Made by a program: the position numbers and the translations under genes. Below the pieces are notes generated by a model. It saw only the letters and a list, made by a program, of their open reading frames with translations, searched no databases and was not told the DNA's origin. 64,000 nt of DNA from Lindgomyces ingoldianus (Eukaryota > Ascomycota > Dothideomycetes > Pleosporales > Lindgomycetaceae): assembly GCF_010093535.1 (NCBI RefSeq), contig NW_022985162.1:2640637-2704636 (forward strand). The letters are read 5' to 3'. Below, piece after piece: positions 46,571 to 55,631 of this stretch. How positions within the stretch are numbered: position 1 is the first letter of the stretch; each line of letters opens with the position of its first letter.

Positions 46571-46611
46571 GAGGTTACACGTCAGCAGGCCAACGCTAAA
46601 GGTGGGGCAGC
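46571..46611 (+). repeat. MULE left terminal inverted repeat
   Basis: 41 bp; shares the core GGCCAACGCTAAAGGT with the right end. Differs from it at repeat positions 10, 11, 17, 34 and 39. Confidence 0.88.
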
Positions 46612-46721
46612 TACACGCTAATGCATACTAACGTCTTGGCAGGATTTTGTTGGCCTGATGAAATCTCTGCTGGACTGGTCTCTTCAAATCCTCTTCCGTT
46701 CCTACTACTTACTTACTAGCC

Positions 46722-49700
46722 ATGCAAAACCTAGATTTTAACTTGCTACAACAGACTGCTCAGCCCCAAAATCAAGATGAGCAAGATTGGGTAGGAGTGG
46801 AGGACGAAGAAGGTAGTGAGGTTGATGATGAGGTATAAACATGTTCACAATAGGTTAACAAGACGTTGGTAACATGCTATTAGCAAAATCAGGAGCTCAC
46901 AATTCTTACGTCGTCTGCCGCAGCACCTCTACGTACAGCTAGAATCCAGCAAGCTCAAGTCCTTCCTGAGTATCCGCAAACACTACCTAGAGGGTATACA
47001 TATTGTGTTAGTACAGATAAGAGGGATATTAAGGAGGTGCTTCAAGAAGCATTAGCAGTGAGCAATATATTCCTAACATGTTCTAAACATCTTTTGCTGA
47101 CCTTCAGTTTCAATACTGCCGCAAGAATAAAGCGAAGAAGAAAGGCACTACTTGCCTCTACCTCGGCGGCCAGGCTTTGCGGTGGAAATACCAATGCACT
47201 GGGGCAAAGTATTGTCAATACCTTGAAAACAGCTTACGAACACGTTCACATTGTCATGCAAGCGCACAACTCTGGGAGGAGCTTCGTCAATATCGACGAA
47301 CTCCTCTTAGAGAAGAGACTAATAAGAAGAAGAGACACTCTCTAGGTCTGTATCTGTCAGTTCAACATCGGTTTAGTATAGGAGTTGCTTGTGAGACTCA
47401 CACAGTACGGTGCAGCCCAATTTTACGCCAAACAAGCTTCCCTGTAAGCAATACGTTCATAACGTGTTTGTAACGTGATAGTAATTAGTTTAGAGCGTGT
47501 CCGGAGTTCAATATTGGTATATTAGCTGCTCAGAATGGCGGCAGCAGACGCAACGCACTGAGGACCATTTCTTTAGAAGGATTACAGAGAAGCATGATCA
47601 TGAACACCTTCAGAAGCTGTTTAGAGAGGGTTTTGAACATGTCCCAGAGACTACAGAAACTTGCTGTACTGTTGAACCAAATACGTCGCGATTACCAAAG
47701 TGTGGCAAGTTATCCCCTCTTAAACTTATTCTTAATACTATACTAATTCGTTCTAAAGACGTTAACCACCCGCAAGGCCACGCCCACTTCCTACAGTGGA
47801 CGTGTCCTGTTGAGTTTGATATCATCATCCCATTACATTTAGAACGTATTCCGTTCTTCCTCTTCTGCTCTCATGGCGAGCATACGCATCTACCTCCTCC
47901 TCCCCATCGCCCCCCTGAAGAAATTATACAAGGAATTACCAAATTAATCCAGAGAGAGAGGGATCCAACAGTTACACAAGGTAAGTATGTCTTAAGGTGT
48001 TTGTAACATGTTGTTAACTTGTTAAAGCCCAGTTTCTCAGTTCCCCTGCCCTTAAGGAGTTCTGCCGTCAAAATAACGCTGTCTCTCTCATCCAAATCCA
48101 TCAATCTTTTGCTAATATGGATCGGATCACACGGATCCTTTGGAGAGAGCGCCTGGCTATGTTCCCTGCAGGGCAGCATGTACAGGGTGTTATTGTAGAG
48201 CATATGACAAAGCACCAGAACCCTGAGCGTGTTGGTAACCTAATCAGAACGTGATTAGAACGCTTTCAGAACGCAACACTTACTTCTTCTAGGCCTATAT
48301 CCGAGAAATTTTTGTTGAGGATGGTAGGACTATGATTATATGTTTTTTTACAGAGCAAGCTGAGGTCTTTGCCTCCCTAAAGACATTCCAATGTGATATG
48401 TCATTCAAGAGGACCTTTAAGAACGGGTTTCGTGAGATTACCTTTGCATTCTTTAACGAATCACATGGCAAGCGTATGATAACATGTTCTAAACGCTTTC
48501 TATACTTAATACTAACCTGTTTTAGTTTTTACTCTTGCGCGCATCTTTGTCAATAGCGACAGTCCACAGATGTATATGCGGTGCTTTCAGAGACTATTTA
48601 CATTACTTTCTGAACGTACTGGGAAGAATCTTAACTGCTGGCGACACCTCCATAATGAGGGGTTTGATGGAATGACAGTTGATATGGACTGGAAGCGGAT
48701 GGAAGGTATAATACATTTATCAACATAATATGAACGCGTTCCTAACGTGTTACTAAGGCTTTGGATTGTACCTAACAGAACTGGATACAAGTCGACGTCC
48801 CTGGGACTGGCAGCTACAGAATTGTATTCGGTTCTGTGTTGTACACTTTAAGCGGAGTATTACCCAAGCAACACCAGGCTCAGAACGCCATCAGGACAGT
48901 GTCTGCACCCGTATGCAAGCTCTTCTTACTTGTGAGAGCATGGAAGACTATCATACGCTTGGTAATCTGCTTCGAGGTAAATAAAGACTTTGAGAACATA
49001 TTGACATTACGTTGCTAATTTCTTTAGCTCAAGAGAGCGCACCTATTGCTAACTGGGCAGCTCACAAGTTGATCCCTGTTATAGCAGCTGGTTTAAACCA
49101 ACATTGCTCATTAATTCCAAAAGATGTTTGGAATACAATGTCACCAAATTCAAACGCAGCAGAACAGGCTGCAGAGAAGTCATACTCCTACGGGAAAGGG
49201 CTTCCAGTACTTTCTGCAGTCCTCAGGTTTGTGAACGTTACATATTATGATAGAAATATGTTCTAAACATCTTCAGTGGAATGAAGCTTGACCAGAGAGA
49301 TATCGACCAACTAGGAGCAAGAGAGGACGACGTACGGCACGTCTCAAAATCTACATCAATAACAAACCGCTATATTGCAAGCTTAGGAAGAGAGAGTAAG
49401 ATAACATCCTCATAACGTCTTCACAACGTGTTAGTAATAGCTTATTTACTCTAATGTGTAGAACGAAAGCGTGAAATGGAGCTTGAAGATATACGTACAA
49501 GCAGCTCCAGCAGAGCCTCATCTCTAGTCCCTACAAACGAGTTACTAAGGCGTTCAAACTCATCTGGTACTATACGGGGCCGTTCAAGGTCGACAGCATC
49601 ACGATCACGATCACGATCACACTCGCCATCAGTAGCTCAGTGTCCAAGGAACTCAAGGTATGTTCACAACCTGTTATGAATCTATTCTGGCCTAATTAGT

Positions 49701-49900
49701 CTAGTCCTGTCACTGCTACTAGTCAGGGCCTTAAGCGTCAAGCTATTGAAAATAATCAAGAGCTTCAACTTCAGCGGGAGAAGCTTGAGCTTCGTGAGAA
49801 GGCAGCAGAAATTGAGAGAAAGGAACTTGCAAATATGAGGGAAAGGTTAGACCAGGGCTTCCAACGGGCCGTACTACGGTCCGTACAAAGTGAACCGTAA
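46722..49900 (+). CDS. MULE transposase, 12 exons, last exon interrupted by hAT
   Basis: Exons 46722-46832, 46884-47057, 47108-47443, 47494-47980, 48028-48230, 48293-48473, 48526-48705, 48758-48976, 49028-49226, 49277-49395, 49462-49657 and 49705 onward join in phase. Before the hAT insertion the gene ended at TAA 52963-52965 and coded for 861 residues. Now the frame runs into the hAT end and stops at 49900, swapping the last 11 residues for 15 others. Domains: acidic N-terminus; a Cys/His-rich FLYWCH-like region (YQCTGAKYCQYL ... SHCHA); then a MULE-type DDE core with a first Asp in TFQCDMSFKRTFKNGFREIT, LARIFVNSDSPQMYMRCFQR, VDMDW, and a CxxxH-like FCVVHFKRSI; a Ser/Arg-rich linker and a Glu/Lys/Arg coiled-coil C-terminus (about 800-850). 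Introns are 47-66 nt and made of the 11-bp monomers. Family by core motifs and 9-bp TSD; catalytic residues are inferred. Confidence 0.8.
46838..46878. repeat. 11-bp monomer array in transposase intron 1
   Basis: Four consecutive monomers at exactly 11-bp spacing: AACATGTT (46838), AATAGGTT (46849), AAGACGTT (46860), AACATGCT (46871). They fill most of the 51-nt intron 46833-46883. Confidence 0.85.
47450..47490. repeat. 11-bp monomer array in transposase intron 3
   Basis: AATACGTT (47450), AACGTGTT (47461), AACGTGAT (47472), AATTAGTT (47483), each 11 bp apart, inside intron 47444-47493. Confidence 0.85.
48248..48277. repeat. 11-bp monomer array in transposase intron 5
   Basis: AACGTGAT (48248), AACGCTTT (48259), AACGCAAC (48270), each 11 bp apart, inside intron 48231-48292. 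Confidence 0.8.
48722..48762. repeat. 11-bp monomer array in transposase intron 7
   Basis: AACATAAT (48722), AACGCGTT (48733), AACGTGTT (48744), AAGGCTTT (48755), each 11 bp apart; the last overlaps the acceptor of intron 48706-48757. Confidence 0.85.
49403..49432. repeat. 11-bp monomer array in transposase intron 10
   Basis: AACATCCT (49403), AACGTCTT (49414), AACGTGTT (49425), each 11 bp apart, inside intron 49396-49461. Confidence 0.85.
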
Positions 49901-52900
49901 CGGTCACGTGTTCAGTACGAACGTACTGAGTTCGTGAGCCGCACCGTACGGTTAATGATGCCCTAGGTACGGTACGTAGTACGGATCGTATTACCCTTTT
50001 GGGAAGTTTTTATAGCGATTCTGGAGGAGTAGGAGGACTCTGGTGAGCAGGAGGTCTGCGGGGAGAGCTTCTAGAGCTCTGATTGGCTGAAAGTTTTGTG
50101 AGGGCGCTTAAATCTCTTTCTAAGGGGTTTGATCTATCCATCTGCGGTCTGTTGTCTTAAAAATGCCTATTACAGACTATTTTCTATTGCAGAGTTATCC
50201 ATCTACGCGTCTTGCCGCCTTACAGGCCTTATCTAGTTGATTAGATCCCTCTGTTGTCTATTTTGCGCAGTCTTGTAGGCTGTAGAAGTTGAAAGCCCTC
50301 TACACCGCGTCTTCTGCCTTATCCCGCGATAGTACACTGTCTGTGGCTGAAGATTAATTGCAGCAGTTCCTAGAGGACTGCAATTGTAACGCTGGTGTTG
50401 AGTTTGCAATTAATTGGAATAATATATGGCTATTGGACTTAAAACAGGCGTTGCCCTTAGCGCAATTAGGTTACTGAGTAAAGAACAAGACTACCTTGCG
50501 AGGTAATTGTACGCTGTTAAAGGTGTGGGCTTATGGCGCGGATATAACGCTCCTAGAGGAGCAGGGCAAGGTAATCTGCCTCTGGCTCTGCTGTTGGTGT
50601 CATGAGCAGGGCTCTTAAGGCGCTGCAAAGGTGGTGGATGGCTATAACTATATTGTTTGGCACCTACTAAGGGAGCATAAGGTTAACGTTGATGGAGAGC
50701 TCTTACTTGATGGCGTACGGCTACCGCAGCACCCATGGGAGGCAGCTAGAGGAGCAGCAGGCTTGTCGCGGGGGTTATCTTATACACTATGGCAGGAGGG
50801 TCCTCTGCGCAGTGCCCTAGTTGACTAGGTTATAGTGCAGGATTAGTTGTTTAAAAAGGCTATTTTATTAGAGACCTGTAGTCTTATTAGCTAGAATTGC
50901 ATAGATCTTCTTGCTGCCCTACCACATTCCGCCACCACGCTCTCTAAGGATATCCACGCTGCACTTGTGCAGCGAAAGAAGGAGATTTAAACAATACTAA
51001 TTACTGCGCTGTTAAAAATTGCGCTAAGCGTAGATATGTGGTGTTCTGGAAACCACCTTTCCTTCCTCGCAGTAGTGGCTCACTTTGTTGGTATGCGCGC
51101 ACGGGCCACTATTGTGAGAACTCTGTAACTGACGACAGCTAGATGCCTCACACGCTTAGCGAGACCTCTTAATTGGCTTTAAAAACCTATACAGTGACTA
51201 TACTGGCAGTGCGCAAGCCTCTGAGATAGCTGCTATTATTAACAAGTATGATATTACGTTAAAATTTAGCTGCTTTGTTAGGGATAACGCGTTAAATAAC
51301 GACAATAAGCTTATCTAGAGCCTTAATGAGGAGCTTAACCTGCTGTACGAGCTTGATGGACAGCACTGAATCTGCTGCGCTGCCTATATAATCTAGGTAG
51401 TTGTCAAAGCTATTATATACAGCAAAGGTGTTATAAAATTTGAGCAGGAGCTTGCTAGAGCTGCTCTACGCGATTAATTTGAGCTATATAGAAAGTGTGG
51501 AGTTGTTAGACAACTCTATAACTTTGTAAACGGCGTGCTGGCATCACATAAGCGCATGAGGCTTTTTAAGACTCTCTAAATTAACATTGCAGAGAAGGAC
51601 TTAATTTGGTAGTTTAGCACGCTTAATCTAGTGCGTGATGGCGGAGTACGCTGGCACTTAGTTTACCTTATGCTATTACGCTGTTATGAGCTTAGAGAGG
51701 CTATTAGTTGCTTCTAACAGCAATGGAGAGGCTCTTCTAATGCTGATGAGGAGACTTGATGAGCTGGCTTTGATGCCCTAGCAGATCTTATTACTGAAGA
51801 TGATTAGGATGAGATTAAGCGCCTTAAGGACTTTTTAGAGAAGTTTTATTAGATAACAAAGAGACTTAAGGGCTAGGGCTTATCTGGCTTACTATGGAGG
51901 ACTATAACAGAGCTTTAGTGCCTCTAAATCTACCTTAATTGAATGAGAGTAATTACTGCTGACAAGCTAAGTGACTTGTACCTTAAAAACGCTGTTAAGT
52001 TTGGCTATTAAAAGCTTACTACTTACTGGGGTAAACTAATTCTTAATCTGCTAGTCTTGTACTACGCAGTTGCTACTATCCTTAACCCTTAATTGCGCTT
52101 ACTTTAGTTTTAAGATTACTGGCGGCATTATAAGAGCTGGGTGGATAAGGTAACTAGGTTGATGGAGACGATCTTTAACTAGTATTTAGATGCTGAGGAT
52201 AAGCATAAGGTTAAGGATGAGCTATTATCTCCTAGGCGTTGTAAGCTGCCAGGTGGCGACTATTATGACAACAATTATAAGGCTTGCCTCTCTGTTAACC
52301 TCTCTCTTATGATGAATTAGCGCTTACATAAGCGTAAGAAGGTGTTAAATGAGCTGCAGCTTTACTATGACTCTATAAGAGCTGATTACTACAAAGATTA
52401 CCCCTTACTACGCGGAGAACCCCTACAATAGTGGCTTACTAGAGGCAAAACAGCCTATCCTATCCTCTTTAAGATTGCCCTTGATTTCCTTACTATCCCA
52501 GCTACTAGTTGCGAGTGTGAGAGGTGTTTTAGCGCGGCTGGTTGTACGGTAACTGACGATTGAGGCTTACTAAAAAGTGCGATGATTGAGGCTATTCAAC
52601 TCCAGAAGAACTGGCTACGGCACAAGGTAGTGAGCAGCGAGCTTTTAGACCTCTCTGCTTTTGTTACTAGGGAGAATTAGTTATTTTATGGTTAATTAGA
52701 CCTTAATCTTGCGTCTCTAGAGACCTATAATCTTAGCTGTTTTGACTAGAGTACGGCGTACTTTAATTGAATTGTACTACTTGTACAGATCACGTGAGCC
52801 GTAACAGTTACGATACGTACACCTACCTCTCCTCCTCCCTGCCGTACGAACGTACCCAAAATCTCACCCGTACAGGCCTCAAAATCGCCCAATCGTACAG

Positions 52901-52924
52901 TACTACGCCTCGTTGGAAGCCCTG
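49853..52924. mobile_element. hAT transposon (3,072 bp) nested in the MULE transposase gene
   Basis: Ends CAGGGCTTCCAACG / CGTTGGAAGCCCTG, flanked by a perfect 8-bp duplication GGTTAGAC (49845-49852 and 52925-52932), which restores the MULE transposase frame when one copy and the element are removed. Subterminal 200 bp at both ends are dense in CGTAC/GTACG. The interior carries a broken hAT transposase. Same family as the 847-bp element at 4434-5280. Confidence 0.93.
50631..52680 (+). pseudogene. Degenerate hAT transposase
   Basis: The frame is full of stops, mostly TAG and TAA. Recognisable is the C-terminal hAT dimerisation block at about 52453-52545, reading YPILFKIALDFLTIPATSCE and then CERCFSAAG. 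Upstream, pieces such as RGLSYTLWQEGP (ending 50828) and IWSLNEELNLLYELDGQH-like sequence near 51310-51370 belong to the same gene but need stop readthrough. Many TAG codons sit where CAG or TGG is plausible, consistent with C-to-T or G-to-A damage. The element cannot make its own transposase. Confidence 0.75.
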
Positions 52925-53036
52925 GGTTAGACCTAGAGGAGAGAAAGGCCAAGTTAAGATTGTAATATAAACATGTTATGGATATGTTACAATTATGTTG
53001 CCCTTTAGAGAAAGAAATTGAACTGATGCTATTGCG

Positions 53037-53077
53037 AACTTGTTAACAACACGTTAAAAATACGTTAAAAACGCCTT
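53037..53077. repeat. 11-bp monomer array between the two convergent genes
   Basis: AACTTGTT (53037), AACACGTT (53048), AATACGTT (53059), AACGCCTT (53070), each 11 bp apart, in the 375-bp space between the two stop codons. Another run starts at 52970 (AACATGTT, GATATGTT, ATTATGTT, also 11 bp apart). This shows the motif is not restricted to introns. Confidence 0.85.
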
Positions 53078-53339
53078 CGGATACTCACGTTACCGCAGAG
53101 ATGTGGGTCCATAAAATGACTTCATTACGTTGAGATCATGTTCTAAAGAGCATGTGGTGAGGTTGTACAGTTCCAACCTCAAGGACATAAGTTGTTACTT
53201 CCATTTGATTAAGGGAAGACCTATTCCTAGCACCTCGAGAACACCTTCCGAACACCTCGAGAACAGAAATGAACTGGGCATCTAATCATCATGATATGCC
53301 TCTAACATGTTCAGAATTGAATTCGGACCATATGTGAAC

Positions 53340-54337
53340 TTATTCCTCATCATCCTCGCCCTCTGAGTCATCCCAGCCTTTGAACCACTTAGTGCTCCGA
53401 CAGGCATCGTCCCATTTGCATTCTAAACGTGTTAAGAACAGGTTAGAAAAATACAAGGAAAAGTAAATTACCTTTTAGGTTTCCCTTGCCCTTGATAGCA
53501 GCAAGGCTATTGCAAACCTTACAAGGAAATTCCCCACCTGCCTTCTTGATCATATTTCCAGCCGCAGTAAAGTTAACCTGAACATATCCTTAACAGGTTA
53601 TTAATAGCTTAGTAGGGTAGAAACCTACATCTCCAGATTTCTGACCCTTCTTGCTGTTTGTCTCCCTGTAGAGAGGAAGCTCAAACCGATCAGAACCTGT
53701 TGGGATCTCCTTCGGATCAGGTTGGACTCGAGATGTGCGACGACGAGGTACCAGCGGAGGCTCAGGCACGTTCGGAACAGGTTCAGAACGCTTTCTGTCG
53801 GCGATATCGTTATGCGTCTTCATGAGTGCTGAAAAGAACACTAGTATGCTGTTAGGAACGTGTTGTGAATGGCTTCTCAAGAGCTTACCACGAGCGGCAC
53901 TGATCTTTGCCATAGAAGGGTTCCCAGTCTTATCTGCTGCCTTTACTTCGACCTCTGGATGGTACTTCTTGATGTGATTGACCAGTGCGCCTCGCGTTTG
54001 GAACATATTCTGAACCCGTTAGCAAATTGTTTAGAAGAGAAATCAACATGTTTACAACAGGTTGAGGACAGAATGTCACTCACCCCGCACAGCTCATCGC
54101 CCACCTTCACCCTGCAATATATCTCCCCAAGGTAGACGTTAATAGTACCATCTTCGTCCTGAACGCGTTAGAAACCCGTTGCGATTAGATTGAGATGTGT
54201 ACCGCAGGGAAAGGCTTAGCGCCAAAGGGCAAGCAACCGAGGCGGCTGTACGCCTTGTAGGCTTCCTGGAACACGTTCAGATGAGTTATACAACGTAATT
54301 AGGGGTTACTTACGCTCATTAGAAGTTGTTTAGACAT
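53340..54337 (-). CDS. MULE accessory protein with zinc-finger-like motifs, 7 exons
   Basis: No family recognised. The ATG at 54337 (MSKQLLMS) lies about 110 bp inside the right terminal repeat. Seven exons join in phase to 223 residues, ending TAA at 53340. A CRVKVGDELCGNMFQTRGAL segment followed by HIKKYH gives Cys-x7-Cys and His-x4-His, a C2H2/BED-like finger around residues 45-75. The middle is basic and Pro/Arg-rich (RRRTSR). Near the C-terminus FPCKVCNSL and ECKWDDACRS give Cys-x2-Cys and Cys-x5-Cys, a possible second zinc site, followed by an acidic tail. Convergent arrangement with the transposase and DNA-binding-like motifs suggest a helper for end binding or regulation, formally like mudrB of maize MuDR, but no sequence similarity is claimed. 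Introns end in …GTTCAG, …GTTCCAG, …CTTTTCAG or …GTTTAG, most at 11-bp monomer borders. Confidence 0.68.
54045..54180. repeat. 11-bp monomer pairs in accessory-gene introns
   Basis: Exact pairs AACATGTT/AACAGGTT (54045, 54056) and AACGCGTT/AACCCGTT (54162, 54173), both 11 bp start to start. The latter pair spans the acceptor side of an accessory-gene intron. Confidence 0.8.
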
Positions 54338-54445
54338 GTTCGCAATGTGTTGTCGAGAGGTAGTGAGAGGTCGGAGGGATTTTGGTTTGTGTGTGGCCGG
54401 GCGAGGTTTCCGATGGACGGCTGACCTTTAACGATGCTTGGCATG

Positions 54446-54486
54446 GCCGCCCTACCTTTAGCGTTGGCCAGCTGAGTTGTAACCTC
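54446..54486 (-). repeat. MULE right terminal inverted repeat
   Basis: Reverse complement begins GAGGTTACAACTCAGCTGGC and aligns ungapped to the left repeat, 36/41 identical. Confidence 0.88.
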
Positions 54487-54677
54487 GAGGATTTGCAGCC
54501 CTATACCTGAGACCTCAAACTTTCCTACCCCGCAGCTAGCATCAAAAATCAAGACGCTTTCCTTACCCACTTGTTCCCGGCAGTTTATTCTCCTTGACCT
54601 GAAAGTCGTGCTCCGTCCACAGATAACAAATTAATTGGGAACCAGCTTGCACCATCGGATCCTCCAGCATCACAAAC

Positions 54678-55631
54678 ATGGCACAATTCGGTTTCCTTAC
54701 ATACCTACGCCTAAAATTGACCGTCACCCTGATTCGAATGATAGCTCGCGTAATCGCTTTCTCCTCTAGACGGCGCGACAAGGCTATCGCAGATGAGATA
54801 GATGTCCAACGACGACGCGTGGCAATACCGTCACGGGACAGAGGACGCTTCATCGACGCAGACTTCTACTACCCACCTGGACACTCAGCATCCTCGCTGG
54901 CCACGTCCAAAAAACCAGTTCTAGTCAATTGGCACGGGAGCGGATTCATAATCCCAATGCTAGGCAGCGACATGTTATTCTGCAGCCGCATGGCGCGTGA
55001 TATGGGAATCATCGTGATAGACGCAGACTACCGCAAAGCGCCCGAGACCCCGTTTCCCGCTGCGATCCAAGACGTGGAGGATACGTTGATATGGATCGCG
55101 GCGCAACCAGGGCGGTTCGATTTATCTCGCATTGCCGTCTCTGGCTTCAGCGCGGGTGCGAATCTCGCACTCGTTGCGGCATCAGCGGTGAAGAAGACGC
55201 TGCTCGACCTCACGGTTCCCGTTGTGATTGCTATATACCCAGTCACGGATTTCACGATTGCGCCTGATGCTAGAGCGGTGCCGAAGCCAAAGAGTCCATT
55301 ACCGCCTTTCATGTTCCGCTTGTTTAATGATTGCTACACTCCCGACGTAGTCTCAAGAAAGGATCCACGCGTGTCGCCGTCCAAGGCTGACACGGCGGAT
55401 TTTCCGCCAACTGTGGCTATTTTGACGTGTGAGGGCGACACATTAATGCCCGAGGCGAGAGACTTGGCGAATCGGCTAGATGATGGGAAAAGGAAGGTCG
55501 TCAATCTCACTCTTGAGGATGCTCATCATGGCTTCGATAAGGGTTGTAAGAAGGGGACCCATGATTGGGATCTGCGCGAGGAGGCATATGGATTGAGTGT
55601 TAAGACGCTGAGGGAAGCGCTAGGGTTGTGA
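54678..55631 (+). CDS. Alpha/beta-hydrolase fold-3 (HSL-like) esterase, single exon
   Basis: 317 residues from ATG 54678, no intron. The family contains carboxylesterases and lipases of the hormone-sensitive-lipase group. Landmarks: an N-terminal hydrophobic/amphipathic stretch (LTYLRLKLTVTLIRMIARVI) that may be a membrane anchor; the oxyanion block NWHGSGFIIP (HGSG in place of the usual HGGG); DADYRKAPETPFPAAIQDVE; the nucleophile elbow SGFSAGANLAL with GFSAG; the acid in CEGDTLMPEA; and the histidine in DAHHGFDKG. All catalytic positions are present and length is typical. It starts 183 bp right of the MULE target site. The substrate is unknown. Confidence 0.9.
   Translation: MAQFGFLTYLRLKLTVTLIRMIARVIAFSSRRRDKAIADEIDVQRRRVAIPSRDRGRFIDADFYYPPGHSASSLATSKKPVLVNWHGSGFIIPMLGSDMLFCSRMARDMGIIVIDADYRKAPETPFPAAIQDVEDTLIWIAAQPGRFDLSRIAVSGFSAGANLALVAASAVKKTLLDLTVPVVIAIYPVTDFTIAPDARAVPKPKSPLPPFMFRLFNDCYTPDVVSRKDPRVSPSKADTADFPPTVAILTCEGDTLMPEARDLANRLDDGKRKVVNLTLEDAHHGFDKGCKKGTHDWDLREEAYGLSVKTLREALGL

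Larger units (their letters stand above)
46571..54486. mobile_element. Two-gene Mutator-like transposon (MULE), 7.9 kb with nested hAT
   Basis: Ends are 41-bp inverted repeats (46571-46611 and 54446-54486) matching at 36 of 41 positions without gaps, starting GAGGTTACA. Flanks are 9-bp near-duplicates GAGAATTTG (46562-46570) and GAGGATTTG (54487-54495), the size typical of Mutator insertions. Inside are two convergent genes: a multi-exon transposase on plus and a 223-residue Cys/His protein on minus. Excluding the nested hAT and its duplicated 8 bp the element is about 4.84 kb. The non-coding parts are filled with 11-bp-periodic AACNNGTT motifs. Both genes read open through all splice junctions apart from the hAT insertion, so the element looks relatively young. 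Confidence 0.88.
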
